From: Porogramme epimiltina
Lineage: Eukaryota > Basidiomycota > Agaricomycetes > Polyporales > Polyporaceae
Length of the DNA stretch: 64,000 nt
NCBI GenBank assembly: GCA_900155495.1
Contig: FTLJ01000206.1
Location: forward strand, 51,710 to 115,709
Direction: 5' to 3'
The stretch's first letter is position 1. Each line of letters begins with the position of its first letter. The position numbers were made by a program, and so were the translations under genes. Below the pieces are notes generated by a model. That model was not told the origin of the DNA. It saw only the letters and a list, made by a program, of their open reading frames with translations, and searched no databases. This document shows, piece after piece, positions 35,912 to 47,570 of this stretch.

Positions 35912-37078
35912 CACAGTGTCGTTGGTGCTGAGGTCAACTAATTCTATCCATTCAATCTGACATGAATCTGACATGTGGGACACGTAGAGAAGAGAGGGAA
36001 GGATAACAAGAGTCATCGACGTAACTGGTCTTCGAAAGCACGCCGAAGGCCGAAGCTCCCACGCAGCTTTCGTCGTCTTATGAAGAATTCCTTGCGTAAT
36101 CGTTCTGAAGCTTTGTGAGTCCGGAATACTAGCCCCGACATCTACGAAAGGTTCCCCAGTAGAAGCTCCCTTGAGGTGCCAGGGCAGGGACGACGTTTTT
36201 GCCAAGCTTACTCGATAGCTGCTAGAACCACTAGGTCGCCAGCCCTTGAGCGAGTCGCTCCGAGAGCGGCCCGGCAATTGCGCTCAAAGGTTGAGAAGAC
36301 GGTCGTAGATTAGTGCCTGCATCCTTTGCTTTCTTCGATGAACTTGGATCGATCACTGCCACTGCAACTATAGTGGCCCTGCCCAATTGCATCAGGACAC
36401 GGTCACACTCATTTTCCGAGTCGTCACCTGAGCCTTCCATTGGTACAAAGAATGAGCATGCTGCTCAAGTATAATCTTCCGGAATGCCAGTGCGCCGCCT
36501 TGAAGCGCTTGGGCTGGCCTTTCTCCAATTGCAAGTGGCGGCATCAAGCCCTTAGCATGTGACGTTTCCGTCCCTCGTCAGCTGCAGGCGTTCCTGCACC
36601 GACGTCACTAGTGTCAGTGCTAGCTACACGTCAAGAGACACCAGACGAAATTGAAACTCTGTCATCTGCAGAAGACGTAGTGGCAGCGGCGATTCATGGG
36701 ATCTACGTGTAATGATCTACCTTCGACTCAAGGGCTGTTATGTAGCTATTGCAAAAGGCTTGGGGGAGCATGAAGGCAAGACATGATTGAACAGAGTTTG
36801 TATAAATAAAATGGCGAGTTATGATTTGACGAGCCCCAGGCTTCCGAGGTGGCGCGAGATAGTACACGAAGTAGTAACTACAGTCGGAGTGACGAGGCTT
36901 GAACATACGGAAGGGAGAATATGGTACAAGCATTGGTGAGTAACAAGAAAAACGATCACGCAGCTGCGAGCATAGTGGCCAATTGGAAATGAGCAAACTG
37001 AACACATGAAAATCTGTCAGAACTGGGGGCGGGTTACAGCGAAACAACCGTGATGAGCAATGAGGCTAAGTATATGTC
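35912..37078. other. Intergenic and HET4 3' flank
   Basis: No gene recognised. Minus-strand frames at 35888-36277 and 36231-36440 overlap, lack motifs and do not splice convincingly. From about 36760 the sequence matches the 3' flanks of HET5 (53340-53620) and HET6 (62170-62450), so it belongs to the HET4 3' untranslated region. Confidence 0.5.
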
Positions 37079-40052
37079 CTATCGAAAGGTGAACCTTGCT
37101 TCGGCCAACTTACAAAGTAACGGTTTGGCTACAGAGGGGTTCGGTAAGCTAGGCCAACGAGTCAGGTCCACGTGTCCGACGAATTCGCACTCGATGGGAG
37201 CCAGGTCCTCTCGTAACTCTACGCTTCCTTCCTCTTCTGAGAGTGCCGGTGCTTCAAGTCCCTTGACATCCAGCATATTGACAGCAACCGCAGGAATACG
37301 AGCACCTGCGGGAGCATCACCTAGTCGCATGTGACTGAAGACTAACCCGTTGAACTTGCGGACCGTAGCGTGGCGATGAGGGATGTTGTCCATATTATAT
37401 AGTGTGCCGTGGGGAGGACAGCTGAGGATGATTCGACGGTCCCCGTCAGTGTTATGACTGCTCTCTTCCATCATGTCCATGGCTACGTCTGCAAAATGAA
37501 GCACTGGTAGGATATGCTCTGTGGTGAGACCCTGAGATGAGCAAACAACGCCGCCGTATACGATGTTCGGGTTCAATGCGTTCATAATGCCGCCCAGCTC
37601 GATGAGGTACCCAACTAACGTCAGTGAAGTGGGGGCCCATCGAAATCCAGGCGATTGCTCCATCCGCGGGGGTCGTGGTACCCACAGGATTTCTGCGGTG
37701 AACGTCTTGACTTCCGAAAACAGGACCTGGAGGCGAGATTGCAGATCCGTTCTACCGTCGACATCGAGCTTCTTTGTATCCACGTCGAGTAACCCGGCGA
37801 TGGCTAGGGGCTCGTCACTGGGCCTGCTGGTCATACGGTGGACGAGGAGTGAGACGATCTTCTCAAAGCTATACGTCTGCTGTCGATCCGCAAGAATCTC
37901 CCATACGGGAAGGCTCATCACCAATGTGGTAATCGTAGAAAACTCGTTAAAAACCTCTTCTTGTTCCATCGCGAGTCGAAGAGCGGAGGCCGGTACTATT
38001 CCGTCCACGAACTCGAAATGGAGCTCTTCTGCGAGTAATGCCTCCTGGAGAGTCCAAACCCGTTGCATCCACGGTGACATCGAGATCCTAAACGCGTTCG
38101 CCCAGTCCTTCGGTAGACGGTCCTGAGAACAGAGTGTTCGGATGCTCTCGTCAAAAACGAGTACCTTTGCAGCGCACTTGTACGTATCGCCCATCTTTCG
38201 GATGGCCATCTTGCGCGATTCCCGCTCCTCCGGGATACAAAGACCATCGATCCAAAACGCGGGTGTGCCACCTGGAAGGAGCTGGCAGACGTATTTATGA
38301 ATGCGCTTGATCTGACAGGCGGGTAGTCCACTTTCGGTATTGCTCCCTAGGCCGTCCACCCAAACGTGAGATATCGCAACGTACGGCCCCTCATCTTCAC
38401 TGTGTGTGGTAAGGCTGCTAGTGGTTTCGTCGTAAGACATGACCGGGTAATGCCCCTCGGAGAGAAGAGTCTTGACATGACCGATGGAGGGAATTATGAA
38501 GGGACATGAGCACCCTTGTTCCACGTGGCGGGTTTTATACTTTTTCACATCGATGTTGTGTACGACGCAGCCGCCATCCCGAGTGCATTTGCAGTGTTCG
38601 TCAGGGGATTCTCGTATGAAGGGCTTCATGGTACTCATGTACTCCCACAACACAAGTTCTTGATTACGAATGCTGCCAAGAAGAAAGGGGCACCAGCCAT
38701 CTTCGACCATCTTTTGCTCGTAGATCGTGTGTAGAGCGATCCTATCGACGGAAGAATTCTGGTATTCGGCGATCCTATCGGCCAAAACCGCACCATGGAG
38801 CACGAAAAGGGACAACTGAAACTGGTGGATGAGGATGTAGATAAAACAGAGGATGTTGGCCACCTCGGCTTCGGATCTTGTCCATAAGCCTCCAAGAACA
38901 TCTCCATTGTAAAAGCGTACAACCTGGTCGAACGACTTGGAGGCCCGGGCAATGGTGTTGAACGAGTGATGTAGCCTCATCGTGGGGGTCTCATCTTTCT
39001 GAAGGGAAGAGGACCAGTTGTATGCCAAAAGGTTGAGGTTCTTGGAAGTGAATACGACGTCTCCATCCGGTCGCGTTTCAAGAAGCTGTGAAGAAGGGAT
39101 GCTCAGGCCCGTGATGACTTCAAGAAAGCCAAATGTCATAGCTGCCTGCCACAATGCGGCATTGTCAGAGGGAGTGAAAGAAGGCGACCAACGCGCAACG
39201 ACGTAGGACGTTATTGATGAGGACCTCGGGTACCCGTCATGCTTCGCTCCTAGCCACGGCATGTCAGGGATTGGGACTATTGGTGGCCTAGAATGCGCCT
39301 CCTCTTCTGGGAGGGGATTTTTGTCACCTTCATCCTGAGCAGGGATGGGGCCTAAAGCGTTCTGCGATGAGGGGCATTCATCAGGAAAGCTAGACGCAGC
39401 TTACCGTCCAGGGAGCCTTCTTGTCTTGAAATTGTTGACCAGGGCATGAGCGACTCAGTGATCGCTTCCAGACGCGTATGCTTATGATATTTCCATTGTC
39501 GTACCAACTCCTCGAGGAAGCTCGTAATACTCGGGACTGTCTCGGAAGAGGGAAGCCCATCCACTATGCTACGCTTGATGGAAGAATACATGTCGGCGAA
39601 TCCCCACATGAACGGAGGAGAGTCAAATTCTGGTGAGGCGATTTTCTCGCAAAGAAGTAGAAGAGCGTCAACCAGAGGGTCAGACGCCACAAGAGGCCCG
39701 TATCGCTGCATGCGGTAAAAGTATTCGTGGAATAGGAGGGCGATTAACTCCTTCCAGCTGGGTTTCAAGACTCCTCGCTCGTCTTCTGAGCTGCGCGGTT
39801 CGGTAAAGAGCCAATCGCGTGCAGCCTCTCTAAGGATTTCCAAGTGAGAAGGAAACTTATGAGAGCCCGAGGATACAATATGGCCGTTATCGGTGAACTC
39901 GGTATACACGGCTTCGAGGAGTTCATCAAGTGCGGCGGGGGAGTCTTCCTTCCGGTGGTCAGGCCACTAGTACAGCAGACGGAAAATGTGTCAAATTGGG
40001 CGGAGTGTAGCACTGACACCGTGCGGCGCACCTCTCTGGCGATGGATGACAT
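37079..40052 (-). CDS. HET-domain protein HET4
   Basis: Exons 40052-40032, 39966-39405 and 39327-37079 give 943 residues. The first exon is seven codons (MSSIARE); its intron and phase match HET5 exactly, which settles the start. The second intron (phase 1) follows LMPWSTISRQEGSLD. Landmarks: IPDMPWLGAKHDGYPRS, Cys/His cluster at about 437-470 (HCKC...GGCVVHN...CSC), HET domain PYVAISHVWVDGLG (about 507), FWIDGLCIPEER, RVWTLQEA (about 618), RMTSRPSDEPLAIAGLLDVD, FRWAPTSL (about 755), ending ARFTFR. With HET5 and HET6 it forms a subgroup distinct from HET1-3 (shared IDGLCIPE and the terminal R[FV]TFR). Predicted cytoplasmic. Intact. Confidence 0.86.
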
Positions 40053-40134
40053 GACAAGTACAAGAATGATGCGGGGGTAGTGGGCGGCGGAGGCTGAGCG
40101 ATGAGGGCACTATCATCGATATCAGGGCAGGCTC

Positions 40135-40219
40135 TTCAAGCTTCAAGCTCAAGCTTCATGCTCAAGCTCAAGCTTCATGCTCAAGCTTCAAGCTTCATGC
40201 TCAAGCTTCAAGCTTCAGC
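40135..40219. repeat. Minisatellite of AAGCTTCATGCTC-type units
   Basis: Tandem, slightly irregular repeats built from CAAGCTTCAAG and CAAGCTTCATGCT over about 85 bp, just upstream of the HET4 start. The AAGCTT core is self-complementary, so the run can form small hairpins. Confidence 0.8.
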
Positions 40220-40289
40220 TCGCGCCGCTCCGGGTGAGGTGTGACAGCATTGGCGCCGTTACTTACTGACTGTGTAGGGGCCCGCCGAG

Positions 40290-41045
40290 CCGGCGAGGCA
40301 GGCACGGCGGGCATTTCCGAAATTTCTCTCTATGAAAAGCCGAGACGAAATCGAGACACATGGCTTCCGTTTTCGTGACCTTTTTGTACAATTTTCCGAG
40401 TATTTGATGTTAAACCTTTGTCCCACTTTTCTAGCGATGAATGTGATCACGTGCGCACACAAACGTGTTTTCCCTGAGCGTGAACACAATCATCAATGAC
40501 GGCGGACTAGTACAGCGGAAAGTGGACCAGTGAGGCGGAGAGTGCACTAATGCAGAGGGGAGTGAAGAAGAGCAGAACGGCGAAGGCGAGTGGCGCGGCG
40601 TAGCACGGCGCATGGAAGAGGGTGTGGGAACGAATAGACAAAAATGGAAGTATGCGGTGGTATGGCAGCAGGGAGTGGCGGGGAGTGGCGGGGAGTGGCG
40701 GGGAGCAGTGGGAAGCGGCGGGGAGCGGTGGGGAGCGACGAGGAGTGGACTAGCGCGGTAGATAGAATACCTACGCTGAAGGTAGCTCAGTGCAGTGAGG
40801 AGCGGCCTGGCGTGGCGGCTCGTGGGGGGTTGACCAGCAAGCATAGATTTTCGAGCGAAGATGTTACCTTTTCTTTTCCGATCACGTGATTCCCATGTAT
40901 AAAAACCTGACAAAGAGGGAATTATCATAAGCTCAAAAAATGTCGTGAAAACCTTGCCAAAATGGAAGCCACGTGTCTGGACTTCGTCTAGGCTTTTCAT
41001 AGGGAGAAAATTCTGAGATGCCCGCCGTGAGGCCTAGGCCGTGGA
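40290..41045. mobile_element. Non-autonomous foldback/TIR element (MITE-like)
   Basis: The left end (about 40302-40380) and the right end (about 40951-41032) are imperfect inverted repeats of roughly 75-80 bp. The left reads CACGGCGGGCAT, CTATGAAAAGCC, GAGACGAA, GACACATGGCTTCC; the right, complemented, reads CACGGCGGGCAT, CTATGAAAAGCC, TAGACGAAG, GACACGTGGCTTCC. The ends of the repeats are GC-rich and I could not fix a target-site duplication. The interior has no transposase: its open frame of about 190 codons (40431-41000) is low-complexity Ser/Pro/His-rich sequence read from a 10-bp minisatellite. It lies between HET4 and the F-box-like relic. Size about 0.75 kb. Superfamily not assignable from the ends seen. 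Confidence 0.65.
40671..40748. repeat. 10-bp minisatellite GGGAGTGGCG inside the element
   Basis: Four exact copies of GGGAGTGGCG followed by degenerate ones (GGGAGCAGTG, GGAAGCGGCG, GGGAGCGGTG, GGGAGCGACG). It explains the Ser/Pro-rich reading frames seen on the opposite strand. Confidence 0.85.
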
Positions 41046-41339
41046 GCGGGGCGTTGGAGAGGCCCACGTGACCTCCGTCCCATTTTCCCCCTCGCTCGTT
41101 CTCCGTTTCTCCCGTCGTTCTCATCCCTGATCCCACATCGCTTCGCTCAAAACGTTAGCTGGCATCGTTTCTCGCTTTTTGGTAGCCATATCCAGCCCTC
41201 CGCGCGTTCGACAAGGCTGGACAGCCAGTAACCATATGTCTCCCGGACTCGTGATGCGGGTGACCTGGATCACTCCTGGCGAGTGCCACGACTGAAGCTT
41301 TACTGACCGACTACAGCTAGCACTTAGTGGATGACTTTC

Positions 41340-42240
41340 TGTAACCAATCTGCAGGTCTGGTGTGGACGCAGGCAAATCCCTTTGCGCGCTCACCATCGA
41401 GGATTTCGGCCCCACCAACGTCACGGTCCCGACCGGCTGGATGGCATTGGTGGCCGCCATCTCGTCCATGCCCCAGGTGATACACCTCTACATGGTAGGA
41501 TGCGCTGGCGATACATTTTCTCCGGGTTGTCTTCCCTTTGCATGCTTCCCCGAGCGTTGTCGTGACCTCGTACATGTTCAAGTCAGTGTCAGGCTCCATA
41601 CACATGGCGCATCGTATTGACATTTTACTCTTGATGCGCACAGCTGAGTTCTAAGAGCGATTGAACGTGGTTCAACATGATGTCATTTATGTACGAACTC
41701 GAACCTCGCTACAACAGCCTCCTGTCTTTGGTATGCTTCCTCGCCACCAAGAGGGGAGCGAACGCGAAATTGAGCACAGTGCGCATATTCCCTCCTTGAC
41801 ATCATAAGAATGCTCACGACCCCCATACAGCCTTGTCCCGTCGAAAGCGATTGCAAAGCCTTGCACTCTACGGAATCCCGGTGGATGCAAGTACCGAATA
41901 CGACTTCCGAGTCTGCAATCTCATACCCTATATGGGATCATACGACATTCGCGAAATCATCTTCGGGATCACTACAAGTTTACAACCGTCTCTGGATTTA
42001 TTCCGAGCTTCGACCACGATTTCAGAGTTGGACGCCCTACTTTCCGAACCACAATTCGCACAGCTGGAGAGGGTGGAGCTCGTCAACGACGCTCACACTA
42101 CACCATCGCCGGGACAACAACACTTTACATTGGATGACATGCAAAGGTTGTTACAGTCCCTGACATCGCGCGGCATCGTCTTTGTGTCGACCGGCCCCTG
42201 GAAAGACGGCAGCATACGACAACCTGGGAGATTCGCATGA
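41340..42240 (+). pseudogene. F-box/LRR-like protein, probably a relic
   Basis: Two segments resemble the C-terminal leucine-rich part of mushroom F-box proteins: around 41363-41580 (CALTIEDFGPTNV, WMALVAAISSMPQVIHLYMVGC) and 41833-42240 (LGIDVDAST-like start, SYDIREIIFGITTS, ELDALLSEPQFAQLERVELV, RLLQSLTSRGIVF). The join between them fails: after the candidate donor near 41580 the next exon meets stops, and no N-terminal F-box is visible upstream. I infer a degraded gene or one with a damaged middle exon. The assignment rests on the general pattern only, so treat it as tentative. Confidence 0.35.
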
Positions 42241-42360
42241 CCTGTTCCGCGACTGATGTACCCTCCAATGGATTTAATATTACCTACTACGAGTAACTAC
42301 GACCTACGACCCCCAAACCCGACAATCCAAAGCAGCGAGCCACGGCACTCGCCCGATCAC

Positions 42361-43640
42361 TCACGCCGTCACGTTGCACGCACCCGGCCGCAGCGCGCAC
42401 CACTCGGGCTGGAGCGAGACCGAGCTGATACCGCGTGTGAGCATGCGGAACGACACATCGTGCAGGCGCGGGAGCGCCGCGCTCACGTTCCCGCCAGGGC
42501 CGGACCAGAACAGCTCCGCGGCCACACAGTCTCGTCGAGGTTCTGCGGGCCGGACTGCTCCGTCCAGAGCAGCTGCTGCCCGCCGAGCACGAGCGCGGCC
42601 TCGGTCGCGGTCAGGTTCGCGATCGGGTAGAACGAGTACGAGTACTGCCACGTCTTGAACGGGTCGCACCAGCTGTTCCCCGCAGGGAAGTCGCCGACCC
42701 ACCCGCCGTGGCCGCAATCCTGTGTGGCGTGCGTGTGTACGTGAGGAGGCGGTGGGAGGCAGGGAAGGGGAAGGGGAAGGACGCACGAGGTAGAAGTAGT
42801 CGGATGCCGCGTGGATGAGCTTAAAGCCCTTCTCGGCCACAGCCTTGACGGTTTGGGATGAAATCCAGACGAGAACCTTAGTCTCGGGCGACAGCGTCAC
42901 GTTGTGCACGAGCACCATCTCTGCGCAAAGTTCAGCATTGCAGAGTGTTGGTCTGGTCGCTCACACTCACCCTCCCGGACGACAGGGGTCTTTCCCTTGA
43001 CCTCTAGCGCCTTGTGCGTGACCTGAGTGAACGCGTCGAGCGCCTGCTCCAACGTGCGGCCGGTGGCGTTGAGCGAAGCCTGCGTCGGCTCGTCGATGTC
43101 GTAGCAGTTGGTGTTCAGCTCATCACCGCCAGTGCTGAAAAGTGTCGACGGGAACATGTCAGACACCTTGCTAAACAGGTCCGTGACGTAGTTCGTCACG
43201 CTCTCGTCCGCGAAGCGCAGCTGGCCCGCAGGGGGCTCTGCACACATTCCGTCAATCGGCGCCGCGCAAGAGGACAACGCAGCAGACGTACCGCTAACAT
43301 ACGTCGCCCACGGCGTAGCTCCGGGGCGTGCGACGAGGTCAGGATGAGCCTTCGCCATGATCGCCGTATGTCCGGGTGTACCGATCTCGACCATCACGTC
43401 GATACCACGCTAGAAGGCCTCTCAGCATGGTCAAAGTCAAACTTACCGTACTCCGCATGACATACCTCGCCGGTGTAGGTGATGATGTCCTTGACATCTT
43501 TCAAGCTGTAGACTTGGGAGGAAGAGTACGCGCCCTTCGTGGAGAGGTCGGTGAAGCCGGGAATTTTGGAGGGGGAACCTCTGGCTGTCTACGACGTGCC
43601 AGTGGAGTTGGTTGAGCTAGAGAGGACGGATTAATGTATG
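42361..43640 (-). pseudogene. Beta-N-acetylhexosaminidase (GH20), HEX1a: 5'-truncated and frameshifted
   Basis: C-terminal two thirds of a GH20 chitin-degrading enzyme. It begins within the exon reading HWHVVDSQRFPLQ, loses frame by one base at about 43563 (the following KIPGFTDLS is in another frame), then continues with RGIDVMVEIGTPGHTA, EPPAGQLRFA, the catalytic STGGDELNTNCY (Asp-Glu pair), EMVLVHNVTL, DCGHGGWVGD and LLWTEQSGPQNLD. At about 42526, where HEX2 reads WPRAAASAEVFW, 16 bp are missing, so the frame is lost and a stop follows after about 11 codons; the true tail (RGISSVSLQPEWCALRPG) lies in another frame. The signal peptide and first exons are absent. Confidence 0.75.
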
Positions 43641-43683
43641 CCCTATGTCCGCTGAATGGCCGTAGGTGTGGTATTACACATCC

Positions 43684-44745
43684 TAAGATCGGCCGAAAGC
43701 CAACTTACCTGAGCCATGCTCGTTGCATCGAGGATGTGTTAAATGTCCGATACGGGGATGCTTGAGACGTTCAGAGTTTGGCAAACTCTGTATGTGAGGC
43801 CAAAATGATCGCATTATAGCCCGGAGTTTCGGTTTCCTAGGGTGGGTTGAGCTAAGCACAGCTGCCACATATGTTGCGACGTACGACCATGATGCTCACG
43901 CTAGAAGGAACCATCAGCCACGTCTTCGTGAGTGTCCTGAACAACAAACTCACAGCCCCAGCATAGTCGACAACGTCTTGAACGTCACTTGGAGTATACA
44001 CCATCGAGGCGTCGTACGCTCCCATGGCCGAGACCTCCATGAATCCAGGCACCCGAAGCAGGAAGCTTTGGCCGTCTGAATGGAATTGGCTCAGCTGTGG
44101 GAGCAATCATCAGACTTGCGGGCGAACGCAATGCACTTTGACCAAGCTCATAGCATCTAATGTGCATTTTATGTCGGAAACGGGTAAGCTGGAGATGTAG
44201 CGTCCATGTCACAGATGAGGTTGCCGAGCATCCAGGTCACTCAAAAATCGCGAAACGTGTCGAGCATAAATCCACGGCACGGCTACGAGATATCTCCCAT
44301 AAGTTTCGTTACGAGCGTATTCATTCAACAAACTCACGTATGCGAGGGAGTCGGGGATTGCGATAGGTGCTTCCAACATGTACACCTCCCTAGACCATTC
44401 GTAGAACAGTCGTTCAAATGTTGTCAACCCACGCAAAAGGCCAAGTGTCGAACTTGCACCGAGAGTCGCCGCGCACCCGTCGTCTGGAACGTCCAACACA
44501 TACTCCCCCCCTCCGTGCCCCAATCTCGACTCCTCATTGATACTCCAGACGGGTGCGCCGCTTGCTAGAGAAAGTTGAAGGGGTGTAGGCGACTTGGCGC
44601 GCTGAGCTGGGCTACTGTCCGAGGTTCAGCGCCGGAGTTGTGCGCGAAATCGCGTCACTGAGGCTGGAGGTTCAAATGGATGTCAACGCTTTGTCAAAGT
44701 GCGGCGCTAGCTTCAAGGCGGAACTACCAGCCTCGAAGGAGTGGG
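43684..44745 (-). pseudogene. Beta-N-acetylhexosaminidase (GH20), HEX1b: N-terminal half only
   Basis: Matches the first half of HEX2 (47571-49885) exon by exon: EYVLDVPDDG, STLGLLRGLTTFERLFYEW, FPVSDIKCTLDAMSLVK, QSFLLRVPGFMEVSAMGAYDASMVYTPSDVQDVVDYAGA and ETPGYNAIILASHTEFAKL, where a stop follows. Homology ends near 43690, right at the start of HEX1a. At the 5' side the signal peptide and promoter are deleted: sequence jumps at 44745 from the mature N-terminus to text matching 50080, far upstream of HEX2. Confidence 0.75.
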
Positions 44746-44989
44746 GAGAAGTCAGGACCGACCTTTAATGTCGAAGTTAGTCTCCGCGTGGTGCATCACT
44801 TTCGGTCGGTCAGCGAGGCGTGATAACGACGATTGCGGATCTTCGCTGGCGGTGGGAAGAGTTTTCGGGCGAGTATATGGCAGCCGTCGCGGTGTCGAGT
44901 ATCGTTCAATGAGTAGTTGGAAGGGGCACCGCGGTGGTCGTCGTCGGAGAAGCTCAAGGCGCCGCGCTCACCGGCGCTCTCCGGCCGAG

Positions 44990-45620
44990 ATCGTCCTCCC
45001 TCCTCTCATCATGACACCAAAACACCTTCTCTTCGGCAACGAAGTGCAATCGACAATCTCGAAACACACAACACAGAGGCTCAACACGGCACGGCGGAGC
45101 AAAGACGCGAGTTGGGCGTGCTGAGGTCGCAAAGCATGAGGGCGGAACAAAAGGACGCGCGCGTCGCTGTGCACCTCGACGGGTGCTACTGGCAGCTGGC
45201 ATAGTTCTACTGCGTAAGTTTCATGCCCTCGTTTAGCCTGCACTTTGCCTCAAGCATGCGCACGAAAAGCCAGCTAGTGGCGTCTGACACGATGCCCACA
45301 GTACTCCGTTGACTCCTGTGTCACATTGCTGAGGCAGAGCCATCCCTCCGAGAATCCATCCACCAAACCCAAGAGAAGTGCGCAAATCGCGATGCTACTC
45401 CCGGGCTTCCCCTCACTGTCGCCATCCACAAGACCTTGGAGAAAGGACGCGATCCTCACCTCCCTATTCGACCGTTACGAACGCCACGGCGCTCCAGGTC
45501 GCTGAGGTGCTCGGATTGTGTCTCAAAAGCAGAAGCGCAGGAGGTCGCGATCTTGTACGTTTGCCTCACTAGCTGCATTTCCTTTGCTCACAGCCGCATC
45601 TCTTCCAGGAGATTGATCGT
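44990..45620 (+). pseudogene. Relic X, copy 1 (unidentified gene)
   Basis: One of three related stretches (others at 50360-51110 and 59755-60510), always upstream of and divergent from a hexosaminidase. Copy 1 reads MTPKHLLFGNEV and EEQRRELGVLRSQS-like text in one frame, then QVAEVLGLCLKSRSAGG in another. Stops and frame changes occur in every copy, but exon-like blocks and GT/AG-like borders are shared. I do not recognise the family. Confidence 0.45.
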
Positions 45621-45825
45621 TACTTAATACTGGCCCCCTTCCTTACTCCCCCGCAAAGATCAAGGCTCTCATGATGAAAAATAGATGAATCCTTCTGGCC
45701 TGCCGCTTCATGTTCAGTCACTCCCCTGCCGCTGGTCTCCATGTCTAACGCGCGTGCAGGGGGTACCGTCCGACCCCATAGCAAGCAACCAAATGCCAAG
45801 TCTTTAATCCCCCGCCTGACCAATA

Positions 45826-46745
45826 CGCGCGCACTCGCGCGGTACGGAGACGTGCCGCAGAAGTTGTTCACCACCGGTAACAGCGCCTTGCTGCTCTGCG
45901 ACGTCCCCCAGACATATATGGGACGACGTCACTCTTGGTCCCCTAGTGTGCTTGGCATCTATAAGTTGCACCTGATGGACGTCATGAAGGTGCAGACCGG
46001 CGGCCCTGGTGCGTTCTGCTCGTCTTTCTGTAATGTAACGTTTCATTGATATAGGTTGCAGATAGTGACCTAGGTTCCCGTAGGGCTTGTTAGCCCGGAC
46101 AAGACGATTACGACTATCGATGGAAGCAGCGTCCGGTACTATTCCGCTGGGCTCGATTGGACGGGACGATATTGTGTGAGACAGTTGGTTTCTTCGAGGT
46201 CGTGAAGCTCGGCAAGGGAGGCTACGTCGTGAAAGTGCAAAGCTAGATTGCAAAGCTGTCTCGTGCGTTCTTGGCTTTAGCTCCCGGGAATGTCTGACTG
46301 ATAGTTCGTCGCAGCTGCCGAGTTTATTCTCGATGGTACCGACTCTCGCAACACTATGCACCTCAGGGCGCAAAGCCGCGCATGCCTATCTCGAACGAGC
46401 TGTCGAGCAAGCTCAACAAGCTCCTCCTGGAGCCCGAGGACCCAACCCCCCCCGCGCGCCGGTGAGCTTAGCCGCCGCTTTGTGCTTCATCTCGCGGTTC
46501 CAACGATCGTCGTCGAGACAGCGGTCGGGCTGGATATGCTCATGCAGTCCTTGCCGGTAACGTACGAGCGTACGCTGTTCTCGAGCTGGCCCTCGTCGCA
46601 TTTTGTGAGTGCCCCTCTGGTCTCGCGTGTGTATTGTCCGATCCGTTGCTGACACTGTGTGTTTGTCGATCCACAAGTGCGGCGTGAACGCGTCGTCTGT
46701 CGTGTCGACCTCTTCCAGTTTGCGTGCGAGCTCGCGGCGTGAGCG
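45826..46745 (+). pseudogene. GDH2 3'-half relic, copy 1
   Basis: Homologous to 26335-27770 of GDH2: KLFTTGNSALL, VLGIYKLHLMDVMKVQTGGPGAFCSS (identical run TGGPGAFCSS including intron start), KTITTIDGSS, LGKGGYVVKVQS, then AEFILDGTDSRNTMHLR joined directly to AQSRACLSRTS, that is the sequence encoding the 3' block GAKPRTLISDELSS. About 460 bp of the parent are deleted at this join. Stops and frameshifts are scattered. Introns are kept, so it arose by DNA duplication, not retroposition. The 3' flank to about 46900 also matches the GDH2 flank. Confidence 0.85.
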
Positions 46746-47105
46746 GATGGGGGAAAGTGGAACAGTGGCATCGTCAAAAAGTCGTCGTAAATTCTTTCCC
46801 GGGGGCAATCGCCGCGGCCGTGCTATGGTCCTCTTTTGCATTAGAAGGGCTTTCTAATGCTGAGCGGTAATCGCATGTGTGTATGATGTACTCATAGGAG
46901 TCAATGTAGAGATCCAAAACCTGCAATCTTTTTGGGCTATAGATGATCACCCCTGTCCTAGACACAATTGGCACCGGGACATTCGGCGCTGAGTAGCAGG
47001 ACGGAGGCTTGTACCAGGAACGAAGTGGCATCAAGAGCGGCCTATAGGCTATACCAGAGACAGGAGATCCTGCAGGGAAACTTCGGCCTGTACACGTCAC
47101 TATAA

Positions 47106-47300
47106 CTCACTCCGTAGGACATTCTTCTCCATCAACGAATTCCAAAACACCTCCGTTGAACCACTGTCGCAAGAGTCTGTCCGCTCGCGTCCTCCTTGGG
47201 TACTGTAGCCTCAGCCGTAACGAAGCTGGACCCGCAGACAGCTCGTCGCATTTACGCGTTCACCCGGGTGTTCGTCGGCGATATCGATGGCGAGGACTTT
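47106..47300 (-). pseudogene. HET2 3'-end relic
   Basis: Matches 28262-28460, the last codons of HET2: TCTGTCCGCTCGCGTCCTCC against TCTGCCCGCTCGCGTCTTCC, and GATGGCGAGGACT-like text against GACAGCGAGGACGT. It lies the same distance downstream of the GDH2 relic as HET2 does from GDH2. The rest of the HET gene is missing; HEX2 begins just to the right. Confidence 0.65.
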
Positions 47301-47570
47301 GTTTCATGCCTCCAAGCACCGTCGTAAACAATCCTGCATTTACTTTTTGAGCTCGAGCTCTGAAACATTTCTATGGTAGAGAAAGCGCGACGATAGCGCG
47401 GGCAGTGACGAGCGGGGAATGGTACTTGGTGAGCGGATGACAGCTTGGCAGAGGCAACAAGAATATCACGAGCATATACACCAAATTGTCACCGCCTAGT
47501 TATAGCCACCCAACAAGCGGAGATGAACAAGGAAACGACGAACATGCATCACATCCGCATAGCCATGCCC

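Noticed and set aside
39765..40052. 95-codon frame at the HET4 5' end as a separate small gene
   Set aside because: It is HET4 exon 1 read through its first intron; HET5 shows the same arrangement with the same phase.
40431..41000. 189-codon frame inside the foldback element, considered as a transposase
   Set aside because: Much of it reads the 10-bp minisatellite as Ser/Pro/His repeats; no catalytic acidic triad or known domain.
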